Positions 11,813 through 23,040 of a DNA stretch of 64,000 nt are shown piece by piece. The stretch spans positions 36,450,099-36,514,098 of the forward strand of contig CM038470.1 in NCBI GenBank assembly GCA_021464415.1, in the 5' to 3' direction. The position numbers and the translations under genes were made by a program. The notes under the pieces were generated by a model, which was given only the letters and a program-made list of their open reading frames with translations, had not been told where the DNA came from and made no database searches. Source of the stretch: Lonicera japonica. Its lineage: Eukaryota > Streptophyta > Magnoliopsida > Dipsacales > Caprifoliaceae. Within the stretch, counting starts at the first letter, position 1; every line of letters starts with the position of its first letter.

Positions 11813-11922
11813 AATTCATGACTAAGTATGGGTCCAATGAAGATTTAGAAATTATACATAAGCATTTAAAAATGGCCAAGCAGGGCAAAAAAGAAAGATT
11901 TAGCGATTTTGTCACACGCTAG
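11671..11922 (+). pseudogene. In-frame copia RNase H / gypsy gag fusion
   Basis: A single 83-codon open frame starts in copia RNase H (DVDWAGN, RRSISGYF) and continues without a break into Ogre/Tat gag (KEFMTKYGSNEDLEI, FSDFVTR). The switch lies in 11795-11812, TTGGGGAGACATCGTCAA. The same bases occur in the intact gag of element B (plus-strand 35004-35026, one mismatch), where they also encode WGDIV. Copia RNase H normally reads W.GD.V here, so both parents share the stretch. It stops at a TAG where element B has tryptophan. This is a recombination scar, not a functional gene. Confidence 0.75.
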
Positions 11923-12755
11923 AGGGAAATGGCCTCCCAAATGTCCAAACGGCCCAATAAGGAAGAGCAGTTGGAAATCATACAGAAAAACTTCACCCCG
12001 GCTGTTTTAAGCTGCATGGGAAAGCATGTATTTCCACATTTTAGAGCCTTGTTGAGCATGGGATCGCAAGTAGAGGAGGAATTGGCCAAGAAAGCAGAGA
12101 TCGACACCAAGAAAGTCTCGTATACCGGGAAGAAGACGGCTACCCCAGTCGTAACCCAACGTACCCATATTAGCAGAACCCGTTTTAACAGCAACAACAA
12201 CAAACGCCTCCGAAGAATTGGCCTACACAAGGAGACTCGTCAAGCACAAAAGTCAAGAAAAGGAGGAATTTTTGCACCCTCCCCACTACTCTAGCCAAAA
12301 GTCTAGAATTACTCCGCAACGCCAGCCTAATCACCCCGCTCAATCCTCGCCCCCCACCAAACCCTATTCCTAGCATCTGGAGGATGAATGAAAATTATGC
12401 ATATCATCAAGCTGTCAGCCATAACACGTAACGTCGTTTGGTACTTCGTCACCGTTTCCAAGATCTGATCGAGACTGGAACCATTCTCACACCTGGCGGG
12501 CCCAATGTCACAAACAACCCCCCCAACCACACTCCAGCTATAGGGATTAATGCTTTGACTATGGATGAAGAAGATGGTTTTGACCCAGTGGGACTCATTC
12601 GAGATGACCCAGCTTACCCAGGGACCAATGAAAAGAAGCCACCAGCTGTGCCATTTAAGAAAACCCAAGCCGTCCCAGGCCTTAATCCAATAATCGATCA
12701 GTGGATGGCTAAGATGAACTTCCTACCCGATCAGGGCTTAAGAAAGGCCAACTAA
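11797..12755 (+). pseudogene. Element A gag (C-terminal two thirds)
   Basis: This is the capsid-like retrotransposon gag domain (MTKYGSNEDLE, FSDFVTR, EQLEIIQKNFTPAVLS, HFRALLSMGSQVEEELAKK), then a proline-rich linker, then a degenerate zinc knuckle near 12390-12470. There element B has C-X13-C around AAGHDTKSC, but A has lost the first cysteine (AYHQA). A stop near 11920 and frameshifts between 12160 and 12440 break it. Gag would form the virus-like particle, and the knuckle would bind element RNA. N-terminal gag is absent because of the copia fusion. Confidence 0.8.
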
Positions 12756-12829
12756 GGAATCTCCCAGCCACTTACAATCCAGACTAATCCCAAAAAATCT
12801 AGGATCAAATGGACCCAGGATAAGATGAA

Positions 12830-13970
12830 ACAACCATGGAAGCCCCGAGGCCCTCGAAAATCAACAGGGAAGGAGACAATCTGTATGACAGAGACCTCCC
12901 CCAAGACTTTCAGTTGGTCAAAAAAATGGATCCACTAGAAACCTCAGAAGAATCGGACCCAGCATCCCTTTGGATACAACACATCACCCGTTCGGGAAAG
13001 ATTTATCAGCCACCACCAGTAGAGATTGAGAAATATCACCCCTAAAGAGATAGGGGATGACCGAGTATTGAAACAGTTAAAGAAAACCCTGGCACACATT
13101 ACTATTTGGGGCCTCCTAGTTGCCTCCAAACCTCACAGAATTGCCTTTATCAAACTCCTGGATGTGGTAATTATATCACCAGATTCTACACCCGAATAGT
13201 TGCCAAGTATGGTTGGGTCACTTATTGTGTAAAGAAGCTTGTCATTTTCAGAAGTAGACCTGTCCCCACTGGGAAAGAAGCATAGCCTAGAGCTGAATAT
13301 TACAGTTTGGACTCAAGGAAAGATTTTGCAGCAAGTTTTGATTAATAATGGGTCAACCATAAATGTTTTCCCTCTAAAGACAACCAAGTGTTTGGGTATT
13401 AAGAATGCAGAGCTCTCTCCACCAGCCATGACAGTTAGAGCTTATGACAACACTAGAAGGGCCGTTCTGGGCTCTTTGAAATTTGATATCTTGGTTGTCC
13501 AAGGAACTTTTTGGCAAATTTTTAAATTATAGATATCCCCTCCAGTTTCAACCTTCTAGTAGGAAGAGCTTGGCTACATGATGTAGGAGCACTCCCCTCC
13601 TCTCTGCACCAAAAAATCAAATACCATTCGAATGGAAAGTAATCACCATCCAAGGAGATCCTGAAAAGACCTTGCAGATCTGGAATTACCAATCCAAGGT
13701 ATTTGTAGCCAGAGCATACAGTTGGGAGGCTTTTCTTACGAACCTCAAGTACAAACCCATACCACCCAGAGGATCGAGTATCTACCCCCTGATAATATCC
13801 CCAGTCTCAGTGCTAAGATCACGAATATGCTGAGAATGACAAGCCTTGGAATCGGTGACAAGATATGAAAGAGAAGGTTTGGGGTACCAACACACCGATG
13901 AAGACAACCAAAGATACCTAGGACAAAGGCATTGCTATCCAAGTTTTAGCTCTCTAAATGGGTTATTTGT
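12830..13970 (+). pseudogene. Element A aspartic protease region
   Basis: The retropepsin-like segment is recognised by VLINNGSTINVFPL at about 13337-13375. The family motif here is L(I/V)DNGS, so the catalytic aspartate is replaced by asparagine. FNLLVGRAWLHD (about 13540-13580) is the flap-to-second-strand region. The downstream G-patch-like segment seen in element B is barely recognisable. Several stops and frameshifts are present. The protease would cut the Gag-Pol polyprotein, but this copy cannot be active as read. Confidence 0.75.
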
Positions 13971-14599
13971 CAAAGAAGGAGAAAACTTCCCTTTTGTGGC
14001 TTCCAGGAGCCTTGGAGAAATGACGATGGAGAGAGTCTTCTGGGATAGGAAACCTTCTATTAAGAGGACCTTTACCTTAAAGAAAATGTCATACACACAT
14101 TCTCCACCAAGTTAACAATTAGGCCGACCGGATGAAAAAAGTGAAGACAAGGAAGACAAATAAGAAGAAATAATCGGAGATCTCTTTGACGACATGACCC
14201 TAGAGAATGATGAACCAAAGGATGATCCTGTGCACTTAATCCAAGACGATCCAGAATATAGGTAGAGGGGGAAAAGAGTGAAAGCGTAAGGGTGAGGGAT
14301 AGGAGAAAGGGTAAAAAAAGACTAAGGATGAGTCACTCGTAGATTTACTTTTTAAACTTGTACTTGTAAGCACTCTTATCAATGAAGAAAATTCCATGTT
14401 GTAGTATCCCGATTTTGTTGATTCTGTGATTGCCTCCATGGATATGGAAAGTCTGAACAAACACCCCGAAGGGGAGGATCAGCATATACAAAGTGAGTAG
14501 GGAGATACTCTAATGATTAATCTCGGAACCGAAGAAGAAAGGAAAGAGGTACGTATTGGGGCAAACTTAACCGAAACTGGAAGGAAAGAATTCACACAA

Positions 14600-15975
14600 A
14601 CTCTGAAAGAGTACGTGGATGTCTTTGCCTGGCCCTATGTTGATAAGCCAAGGTTGAACAACTAGATCTTCATGCATGAGATACACAACAAGCCAAAGTC
14701 CAAACCCGTTAAACAAAACCTGAGAAAACTTATGCCGGAATGGTCCTTGAAAATGAAAGAGGAAGTTATTAAACAGTTAAGTGTGGGGTTCTTATGGGTG
14801 ATCGATTACCCCTCATGGTTAGCCAACATTGTGCCTGTTCCAAAGGCAAATGAGAAAGTCCGCATGTGTGTGGATTATTGGGATCTCAACAAGGCTTGCC
14901 CGAAAGACGATTTTTCCCTACCCAACATTGATCTGATAGTGGACAATACTTCCAACCATGCCTTGAAGTCTTTCGTGGATGGTTTTGCCTGGTATAAACA
15001 GATCAAGATGCACCCAGACTACCAAGAGAAAACAGCATTCATCACACAATGGGGAACATACTGCTATATTGTCACACCATTTGGGCTGAAAAATGCTGGG
15101 GCAATGTACTAGTGGGCAGCTACAGCTATCTTCCATGACATGATCTATAATGAAATAGAGGTTTATGTAGACAATATGATCATCAAGTCAAAGGAAATAG
15201 AAGGCCATATTCCAGCCCCATGAGCCTTTTTTGATCGAGTTCTCCAATATCATATGAGACTTAATCCGCAGAAGTGTGTTTGGAGTGACCAAGGGAAAAC
15301 TACTAGGCTATGTCGTCAGTAGGAGGGGAATCGAGGTAGACCCCGCCAAAGTTAATGCTATCCAAGATATGCCCAAGCCTTGAACCGAGAAAGAAGTCTG
15401 CGGTTTTTTGGTTAATTTATAATACATTAGTAGGTTCATCTCTCAGCTCCCCTAGACTTGCGAACCCATCTTCAAACTCTTGAGGAAGTCATCACCAGGA
15501 AAATGGGACGACCAGTGCCAAGAGGCCTTCAATAAAATCAAGGACTATCTCTCCAAACCTCCAGTATTGGCCCCACCCCAAACCGGATTACCATTAATCC
15601 TATACTTAACAGTCACCGATATGGCTACAAGAGCCATGCTGGCCCAATATCTGACCGATACGATGAAGGAACATGCCATTTACTATGTTAGCAAGAAATT
15701 ATCACCATTTGAGGTAAACTACACACTGTTAGATAAGTCATGCACCGCCCTTGTCTGGGTAACTCAGAAACTATGTCACTACATGCTGGTTTTCCCAGTC
15801 ATCTTAGCATCACGAATTAATCTGCTAAAGTACCTCTTCGACAAACCGATCTTTTCAAACCGAATGGAAAAATGTTTATTCTTACTCTCCGAATTTGATA
15901 TCACTTACATGACCCAAAAGGCGGTAAAAGGCAAGATCATAGTTGATTATCTAGCCAACAATTCAATATTATGAG
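14600..15975 (+). pseudogene. Element A reverse transcriptase and RNase H
   Basis: RT motifs are clear: MCVDYWDLNKACPKDDF (about 14858-14910), FVDGFAWYKQIKMHP, TPFGLKNAGA (about 15073-15103) and a catalytic box reading YVDN instead of YVDD (about 15161-15172). The RNase H part follows (WDDQCQEAFNKIKDYL from about 15505, LILYLTVTDMATRAML, AIYYVSKKLSPFE). A stop at about 15110 and frameshifts near 15225-15290 separate the pieces. The enzyme would copy element RNA into cDNA. The altered YVDD box and stops make this copy dead. Confidence 0.85.
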
Positions 15976-16720
15976 ACATGTTAGAAGAAGCCGAGTTCCC
16001 AGATAAAGCTACCATGAATGTCGAGACCGATGAAGACTAAAAATTATACTTTGATGGGGACGCAAATCAGAATGGGAACTAGTTTCCCTAAACCAAACTC
16101 ATTCACCAGTATCCTACAACCTAGACTTCTTCTACACCAACAACATGGCTGAATATGAAGCCTGTATAGTCGAGTTAGAGATCGCACTCCAGAAGGGGAT
16201 AAAGAGAATACAAGTATATGGAGATTCGGCACTGGTGGTTCATTAGATTATGAAGGAATAGAAGATCTGAGATGAGAAGTTAGTTTCGTACCTCGCCCGA
16301 TTGGAAGATATTTCAGGGAGATTTGAACACTCAGAGTTTTACTATGTCCCCCGATCACAAAGCAGTTTTGCTGACGCACTGGTAACATTGGCGTCTATGA
16401 TCGATATCCCGAAGATGATGGAAAAAATCACCCTTACGGTAGAATGGAGATCAGGCCCGGCTCACTGCATGGCCCTCGAGATGAAAACTAAAGAGGAGGG
16501 GGACTCATCCACCTTATTTTATCATATCTGGAACCTACTGAAAAACAATCAATATCCCGAGCAGGTAGACAAGAGAACACGGGTTACGCTTAGAAGATTA
16601 GCATCAAGATTCATACCCTACGCCAGAAGACTGTACAAGAAAAATTACGACGGAACTCATATCCAATGTCTCACAGAAGAAGAATCTGTCAAAATAATGG
16701 ATCAGATACACGAGGACCCA
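15976..16720 (+). pseudogene. Element A archaeal-type RNase H (aRH)
   Basis: A second RNase H domain reads KLYFDGDANQNGN (about 16040-16080), NNMAEYEACIVELEIAL (about 16140-16190), YGDSALVVH and SQSSFADALVTLASM (about 16355-16400). An extra RNase H after the usual one is a known hallmark of the Tat/Ogre clade. Stops at 16038 and 16245 break it. Linker sequence to the integrase follows. Confidence 0.8.
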
Positions 16721-17748
16721 ACATGAGCGGCCACACGTTGGCACGCAAAATTATCAGACAATGCAACTACTGGTCGACACTACAGAATGATTGCATTAAT
16801 CATGTACGTCGTTCTCATAAATGTCAAATTTATGCTAAATTCCAGAAGCTCCCTCTGAAATAATTATACAATATGAATGCCCCCTGGCCTTTACAACCTG
16901 GGGAATCGACATCTTTGGGAAGATCTCACCCAAAGTAAGCAACCGCCACAAGTTTATACTAGTAGCCATCGATTATTTCACCAAGTGGGTGGAAATTGAA
17001 TCCTTCAAGACCCTTGACACTAGGAAGGTCTCCCAATTCATCAGACGGAACCTTATCTGTCGATATGGAGTCCCACACGAGATCATCTCGGATAATGGCA
17101 CCCACTTCGAAAGGGAGGATAATTCGGTCATGGAAGAATATGGCATCACTAGGCACAAATCTTCTCCGTATAGGCTGCAGACCAATGGGGCAATTGAGAC
17201 CGCCAATAAAAACCTAAAGAATGTACTGAGTAAGATGACCGACACTTGCCGGGACTGGCCAGAGAAATTACCTTATGCATTATGGGGGTATTGCATGACT
17301 GAGAGAGTTTCTACAAGAGCAACCCCGTTTTCTCTTACATACGAGATGGAAGCCGTCCTACCTGTTGAGTTAAAAATCCCCATTCTTAGGGCAGTGTAAG
17401 AAAACTAGATCAATGAGTTAGAATGGGTCCAGGCATGTTATACCGAGTTGGCACTACTAGATGACAAAAGATTCAAAGCCGCATATCACCATCAGGGGTA
17501 TCAGAAGAGAATCGCTCGAGCCTTCAACCAGAAAGTAAAGACTCGGGATATCAATGAGAAAGACATCGTATTAAAAGAGATCTGAGAACCAGCTAGAGAT
17601 CCGAGGGGAAAGTTTGGACAAAAGTGGACCGGGCCGTACATCGTTAAAGAAATTAATACAGGAGGAGCCGCTGTGCTCACAAACTTAGACAGATAGTTGC
17701 TACATTCACTGGTCAACTTATATCGTTTAAATAAGTATTACCAATAAA
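16721..17748 (+). pseudogene. Element A integrase
   Basis: The zinc-binding HHCC end is seen in NHVRRSHKCQIYAKF (about 16797-16845). The catalytic core has GIDIFGK (about 16900), SDNGTHFE (about 17090-17113) and NGAIETANKNL (about 17187-17220), so the D, D and E residues of the DDE triad are kept. The C-terminal part (KFGQKWTGPYIVKEI, LNKYYQ) ends in a stop at about 17746. There is no chromodomain, consistent with Tat/Ogre. Stops near 17398, 17582 and 17694 and a break near 16860 inactivate it. Sense coding ends here, and about 225 bp later begins the 3' end of the antisense gene. Confidence 0.85.
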
Positions 17749-17972
17749 TGTATAGCTAAAAACTACATAAACCTGAGCCCCAACTCAACTTATGTTTTTG
17801 AAAATTAAACGGGGAACGTAGGCAACTTGAGAAAATGACTTCATATCCGATTTAACATTATAAATGAAAGCTTTTTGTTCAAAGATCAAGCAATTTCTCA
17901 TACATTATTCAAATGGGGGTTCAGAACACCGACGGTTACAAAGAAGACTGCTAATACAAAATAGAAAAAAAC

Positions 17973-19199
17973 CTAAGCCCTAGGAGTTGGCTAGGCAGGG
18001 TCCTCAGTAGCCAAATCAATTCGAGCCTTATCAAGGATCTTGTATGCTAAGATGATGTTCTCCTCAGTAGGATCATAATCCATGAATCGGAACAACTCCA
18101 TCTAGCAAGGATCATTGATCAGTTCTTCCTCCAAAATTTGCCAACGGGAACGAATGATGTCATCCCGAAGGGGCCAGGTAATGCCAAAACGGGCATGATT
18201 AAACTATCGGATTATTCAAGCACGCCACATCCTCTCCACTAATAGAGAAACATGCAAAGTCATAAACTTAAGCTCAAAAGATATGTTATTCAGACCAAGG
18301 GGGATATCTGAGGTACGTTGAATTGTCGAAGAAGACAACCCGGGAGATAGAAAGAAGTAAACCAGAGTCCTCGGAGCCAGACATAGTTCTGATCACTCGT
18401 ACCAAACACAATCACCCTTAACTTCCACTAAAGAATGTTCCACCGAATGGTACAAAAATTCTCCTAGAACCGCGTCGTCCAAACAGAGGAAGACATAGTC
18501 AAAGCATTGAAAAGAGGCCGACGAAAGAAATGAGTAGGATTGTCCAGCTGCACTCCATTGAAACCCATGGAACGGAAGCACTCTAGTAGCCACATATAAA
18601 TAAGACGTGGACTCCCCCTGAAAAAGGTCGAGGACCTACCCCGAATAACATCCAGTCCATTCAAAGTCCCTGCAAGAACGATAGGCACTATGAACTCTCT
18701 GTTTTAGGCTTGGTATATTAAACTCATGATAGTTAGATCAACTCGAGATGAACATGTCACCAATAGCATGTCAGAAACTACGCAAATCAAGGCTATCGCC
18801 GTACGCCCTACACTATATGAGGCTTTATCCTCGTAATGATGAAAGAGCCTTAATAATAAAACCATCACAGGCCACTTGGGGAATGGATAACAAAGCAATT
18901 AGCATATCCCGGGGACCAAGGTCCTCTATAGGAATAGCCATCGGGAGACAGGTGTCGGAACACAGAAGCCAAGAGAATTCTTCGTAAGTCAAGCAGAGCT
19001 CATCTAATCCAAAGTGAAAAGGATGGTCTGGAGGACTCCAAAAAAATGAAGCACCCAACAGAAAAGAGAAATATACAGGACGAAAACCCCACACAGCTAA
19101 AGGGCTGACAGCACCAAAATTCAAGCCATTCTCGGAAGATACCAAGGCATCTTGGGCTTCAATATAGGAAAAATTAGAATTCGTGCAGTAAGAAGACAT
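17973..19199 (-). pseudogene. Element A antisense gene 2 (DUF7745-like protein)
   Basis: It starts at an ATG at 19199 (MSSYCTNSNFSYIEA) and ends at about 17973. It is homologous along its length to the copy at 27566-28807. Motifs include LNFGAVSPLAVWGFRP, FGLDELCLTYEEFSWLL, ASYSVGRTA.ALICVVSDML, IVPIVLAGTLNGLD and FFRGSPRLIYMWLLE. By eye this resembles the plant DUF7745 family often found in retroelements, whose function is unknown. Compared with the B copy, about 30 bp are lost near 18835-18845, causing a frameshift, and further stops follow. It runs toward the sense integrase and has its own promoter just upstream. Confidence 0.6.
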
Positions 19200-19239
19200 G
19201 TGTGAAATAAAATATAGGTGTGGAAATGAAGGAAGGAAG

Positions 19240-19330
19240 ATGGGCGTATTTATAACAAAAAATTGGTCCCTGTACCTATTTGTCGCACGACAAACCTAGA
19301 TCCCGGGAGAATTGTCGCGCGACAATCCCC
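19240..19330 (-). promoter_or_regulatory. Element A antisense gene 2 promoter with palindromes
   Basis: On the minus strand a TATA box TATAAATA (19247-19254) precedes the gene 2 start at 19199. Upstream lie TGTCGCACGACA (19281-19292) and the perfect palindrome TGTCGCGCGACA (19313-19324). The gap from TATA to the nearest palindrome is 26 bp, against 27 bp at the element B copy. The conserved spacing supports a real promoter element. Confidence 0.7.
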
Positions 19331-19657
19331 TTTTTTCTGCCATTTTGTTCTCCTTTGAGACATTTAAAATCGTTCTTGCCAAAAGAACCACTCATGCATG
19401 CATTGTACTTATCATGTTCTTTTGCAAAAACCATAAAGAGCCTCCGTACCACATGGCATGATTCCTAAACCCTACTGGTTTTATATATATATGAATATTG
19501 ATATTATTTGTCACAAACACATAAGAGAAATATATATATATATATATCATTTAGAAAAAGGTATAAATCCAACAAAAATAGTTTTCAAAAAACTCAACAA
19601 CAAACTAACTATTAATGTTTACTGCATTTTTCCAAAGTACTAAAATATAATGCAGGA
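19331..19657. other. Spacer between antisense genes in element A
   Basis: AT-rich, with a TA microsatellite at about 19530-19550. It corresponds to 27120-27440 in element B. No gene is seen. Confidence 0.5.
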
Positions 19658-19920
19658 AAATAAACCTAATCTATCAGAGGGCGCTTCGACATGCTCTCAC
19701 TATCGCCCGACGCCTCCTTGGGTGGATGGATAGCCTGGGTAGGATCAACAGCTGGCCGCACTATCTCCAAAGAAAGAATCTCAAACGTCCAAGAAGAAGC
19801 TGAAGGCCGAACTGCTGAAGACCTTGAACACCTAGAAGGCCAAATGCTACTCCTCCAAGACTCCATTCGTGTGTGAGAAGAAGTCAGAGGGTCATCTGCC
19901 CATAGAGAGACCTCAATCGC
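19658..19920 (-). pseudogene. Element A antisense gene 1 (plant mobile domain gene), 3' end
   Basis: This is the last coding part of the gene whose upstream exon pieces lie at 38169-38813 and 41935-42440. It reads WADDPLTSSHTRMESWRSS... and ends SKRPLID then TAG at about 19669. It matches the end of the element B gene (RPDDPLTFFHARTESRRSS...SKRARID). Element B is inserted within the codons just upstream, so its split halves are 18.2 kb apart. Confidence 0.65.
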
Positions 19921-21264
19921 TGTGAGAATCCGCAAATGCGACCCCCGGGTCTCGTCCCCATTCGTTTGGGCGTCTGAAATGTCGGAATGGATTCTGTCGT
20001 TCCATTTGCTGGAGTATTTTGATAATTCATATCACATATCCCTATGTTCTATTTCTAGATGCTTTTACTGACAGTCTACTACTTTCTAAGTGAAAACCCT
20101 AATTTTAGGAAAACGGGGAAAGGGATAAAAACCTTTGTGTTCCGAGATCCAATGTTTTTATTATTTTGAAAGATGTAAATACAAGTGATGAAAGTTGTAT
20201 TTTGAGAGAGAGAGTTTCCCGTATTATTTTCTCAGATAATGACGATTTTCTCGTATTGTGATTACTTTTGTAAAAGTTCGGATCTTGTATCGAGACTAAT
20301 TTAATATGGAATTAGAACTCTTTAGGGGAGTTTCATCAGACACGTCGCAGTCTAAAAAGACAGGATATGTTGATGTTAATTCCTAGATAAGTCTTATCAG
20401 TCCGGGTTTTGAAAACAGGATTTTGTCCGGATGATAATATACTTATTCTTCTAATTTTGCAAATGATTTTACCAGGGTCTTTTGTTTTAAAAACAGCAGA
20501 CTACTTTGTAACTTGGCAATAAGTTTATTCAAATAAAACGTGGACTGAATAACAGAAGTAAAAACAAGTACACAGATGTATAATTTAAATACTAGAAGAG
20601 ATTTTCTTTACCTTCACGATGAGAATAACAATAAGAAAGAAAATATAATATGGCAGAGAAATCTCCGACGATAATGATCTTTTCCATCTTCAGATATTTT
20701 CGAGAATTCGATTCCAGAGACGGGACACGTCGAGTGTCGTGAATAGATCCGATAATTCTTTAGAAATAAGACGATAATAGAGAATGCTTGATGAAAGACT
20801 AGAAAATCAGATTTTAAGCTTAGAATTCTTCAATCCCAAGTTGCCCTCCTGAACCCTTGGGGGTGTTGGCCTATTTATACTGCTCGGGGAAGATTGTCGC
20901 ACGACATATCCCCAGAAAGGGCAAGTGTCGCGCGACATAGTGTACAATGTCGTGCAACAAACGGCTGAAGTGATGTTTCTGACAGACTGATTTGTCAGAG
21001 AGTGGATGGTCTGGTGTCAGGAGGGATTGTCACGCGACATAGTGGGATTGTCACGCGACATATCAGTGATTGTCGCGCGACATATCAGTGATTGTCGCGC
21101 GACAATGTGATATGTCGTGCGACAATCTCTCTTAAAAATAGGTTTGTTGGCCAACAAAATCTTTCGGGGTAGTTTCGGGTGCTCGGGTGGGTCCCGGACC
21201 CAAAAATAGTAGTTTCCGAAGGTCGTTTGGGTTCTTGCGGGGGTCACGGATCGGGGTGTCTACA
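19921..21264 (-). repeat. Element B 3' LTR
   Basis: 1344 bp. It matches the 5' LTR (36625-38168) throughout, apart from a 231-bp deletion with GATGC at its edges (20058-20062 here; 36762-36766 and 36993-36997 in the 5' LTR). The lost block holds the U5 stem-loop and GTGTTAAGCACC segment. The minus-strand TATA box TATAAATA is at 20872-20879. Confidence 0.9.
20872..21124 (-). promoter_or_regulatory. Element B 3' LTR promoter: TATA box and eight TGTCGCGCGACA-type palindromes
   Basis: Palindromes or one- to two-base variants lie at 20895-20906, 20926-20937, 20948-20959, 21028-21039, 21049-21060, 21071-21082, 21093-21104 and 21113-21124. The nearest is 15 bp upstream of TATAAATA (minus strand). 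Copies in the two distal clusters are spaced 20-22 bp, about two helical turns. They lie in U3, upstream of transcription start, so they act most plausibly as DNA sites. Confidence 0.8.
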
Positions 21265-21482
21265 GACCCTCTCGACTCAAGCTCCTTGCTTGCAAGGAAT
21301 TGAGGCGACTGGAAGAGACCATGATCCATGGCTCCCGCAAGACTCTAAGGAAGTGTGTGTTATGCGAAAAGTGTTCGTGATCGCCTCCGGAGAGGGCTTG
21401 TGTTTGGTTTTGCCTCCGGAGAGGGCTTTTGTTACCTCATTGCCTCTTTCGAGGGCTTTTATTTGCTCCACTCGCCTCAGAT

Positions 21483-21890
21483 GGGAGGACTACCATTGAT
21501 CCACTTTGCGCCTCAAGTGGGAGGACTACCATTGTTCCACTGTGCCTCTCTGGGAGGGCTTCGCCTCAGGTGGGAGGACTACCATTGCTACACTGTGCCT
21601 CTCTGGGAGGGCTTCGCCTCATGTGGGAGGACTACCATTGTTACACTGTGCCTCTCTGGGAGGGCTTCGCCTCAGGTGGGAGGACTACCATTGCTCCACT
21701 GTGCCTCTCTGGGAGGGCTTCGCCTCAGGTGGGAGGACTACCATTGTTACACTGTGCCTCTCTGGGAGGGCTTCGCCTCAGGTGGGAGGACTACCATTGC
21801 TCCGCTGTGCCTCTCTAGGAGGGCTTCGCCTCAGGTGGGAGGACTACCATTGCTCCACTGTGCTTCTCTGGGAGGGCTTTTGATCTGTAA
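21483..21890. repeat. Tandem array, 53-bp period, next to element B 3' LTR
   Basis: GGGAGGACTACCATTG starts at 21519, 21572, 21625, 21678, 21731, 21784 and 21837, exactly 53 bp apart, with a partial unit at 21483. Each unit is GGGAGGACTACCATTG(C/T)TCCACTGTGCCTCTCTGGGAGGGCTTCGCCTCAGGT-like. Degenerate GCCTC(C/T)GG.GAGGGCTT motifs extend the array on both sides (21380-21450 and 21905-21985). In sense direction it lies just before the 3' LTR. Open frames across it are repeat artefacts. Confidence 0.92.
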
Positions 21891-21989
21891 GAAGAAAGAA
21901 AATTGCCTCTGGGAGGGCTTTCGTGAGTAATTTTGCCTCTGGCGAGGGCTTGTGTTTGTGATTTGCCTCTGGTGAGGGCTTGTGTTGTA

Positions 21990-22780
21990 CTCTAGTGAAT
22001 TTAATCGTTATCTCTCTCAGACTGCTAGAGTGAGAGAGAGAGAGGGAGATTTTCGTGAGGGTGAAAAGAGCTTCTCGAGGTTTGATGTCCATTTTCCTGT
22101 ATCTTTCGGAACTTTTACTCTCATGTTTTCTCCTAGGGAAGATACTTCTCTCAGAAGGCAGTTTCCGAATTTCTCTTGCTCTCCGCAGAGTGATGGTCTG
22201 AGGTTTTTTCCAAATCATCTCTTCTGTATCGTGCTGAAAAGAAAATTTGTTTGAAAGTTCAATCTCTAATCTCTGTTCTCTTCTTATTTTTCTCTTTTGG
22301 TGGGCCCACATCGTATTCTGTTTTTCGATGCCCTTATTTCTCCCTCTTTTTGGGAAAGACTTTTCCTGGCCTTCTCTGTTTTTGACCAGGAGTCTTTTTA
22401 TCCTTTTCTTGCGATCAGGAGCCTTACTCACCCAAAGCGAAGTCCTGAGCCGATTATGGCCTAGCTGTCACTTTTGGTGTGGCTCTCCCTTTCACTCTGC
22501 ATTTCTGTTTCTCTTGCTCGCTTTGGAAATTCATGCGGGTTCTTTCTCTTTTCTGCTCTTTCAATTTTTTTCTATTCTCGTCTTATTTTGATATTCTGCT
22601 TTTTCTCCTTGATGGTCACGGTCCTTCCGTGAGATCAGAGATTACTTTAACTGTTTGTATTTTGTTCTCGCTTTTTCAGAGAGATGATTTTGGAAGTCCT
22701 CCTTGAATTTTCATCCTGGGTGTGCAGTTTTTAGCAATTTTTTCGAAAACTGCTTCTCAGAAGTACCCCTGCAGGAGATA
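21990..22780. other. Spacer between 53-bp array and antisense gene 1 promoter
   Basis: CT-rich on the plus strand, with GA-rich simple sequence near 22025-22050. No protein domain is seen in the open frames at 22247-22591 or 21844-22431 (minus), which overlap on both strands. Confidence 0.4.
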
Positions 22781-22816
22781 AAATGAGACAAAGGTCAAAA
22801 AAATCAGGGGAGGGGG

Positions 22817-22910
22817 GTGATTGTCGCGCGACACTTCGGTGTCTGGCTCTTTGTCACGCGACAATATGGCCATTTGTCGCGCGACAATCCTCTTCACTAT
22901 ATAAGTCCCT
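22817..22910 (+). promoter_or_regulatory. Element B antisense gene 1 promoter with palindromes
   Basis: TGTCGCGCGACA at 22822-22833, TGTCACGCGACA at 22852-22863 and TGTCGCGCGACA at 22875-22886 are followed 11 bp later by CTATATAAG (22897-22905). A CT-rich leader and an ATG at 23041 follow. This is a complete plant-type core promoter on the strand opposite gag-pol. Confidence 0.75.
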
Positions 22911-23040
22911 TGCTGAGCTCATTCCACCTCATTCTCTCCTTTATCTTTCTCTCTCTAGCTCTCCTTCTCTCTTCTCTCAAGCACGGGAGCCCTGCCACTT
23001 TTCTGACTTTCCGATTTTCTTATACTCCATTTACACTCAG

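Larger units (their letters stand above)
11797..19920 (+). mobile_element. Ogre/Tat-like Ty3/gypsy element A, left part (5' truncated)
   Basis: Sense-strand gag, protease, RT, RNase H, second RNase H and integrase run from 11.8 to 17.75 kb, followed by two genes on the opposite strand. The 5' LTR, PBS and N-terminal gag are missing, because the element begins at the copia junction. At 19920 it is broken by element B and resumes at 38169. The flanks ATCGC (19916-19920) and ATCGT (38169-38173) form a 5-bp target duplication with one mismatch, and the antisense gene reads on across the gap. The order gag-PR-RT-RH-aRH-INT and the extra archaeal-type RNase H place it in the Ogre/Tat group. Confidence 0.8.

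Noticed and set aside
21355..21930. Open frame of 191 codons with a repeated protein pattern
   Set aside because: It follows the 53-bp array. Three frames and both strands are open for the same reason, and the repeat differs from its homologues only at the DNA level.
22247..22706. Hydrophobic open frames suggesting a membrane protein
   Set aside because: The region is CT-rich, which gives Leu, Phe and Ser runs by composition. Overlapping frames are open on both strands and there is no homology to the A copy.
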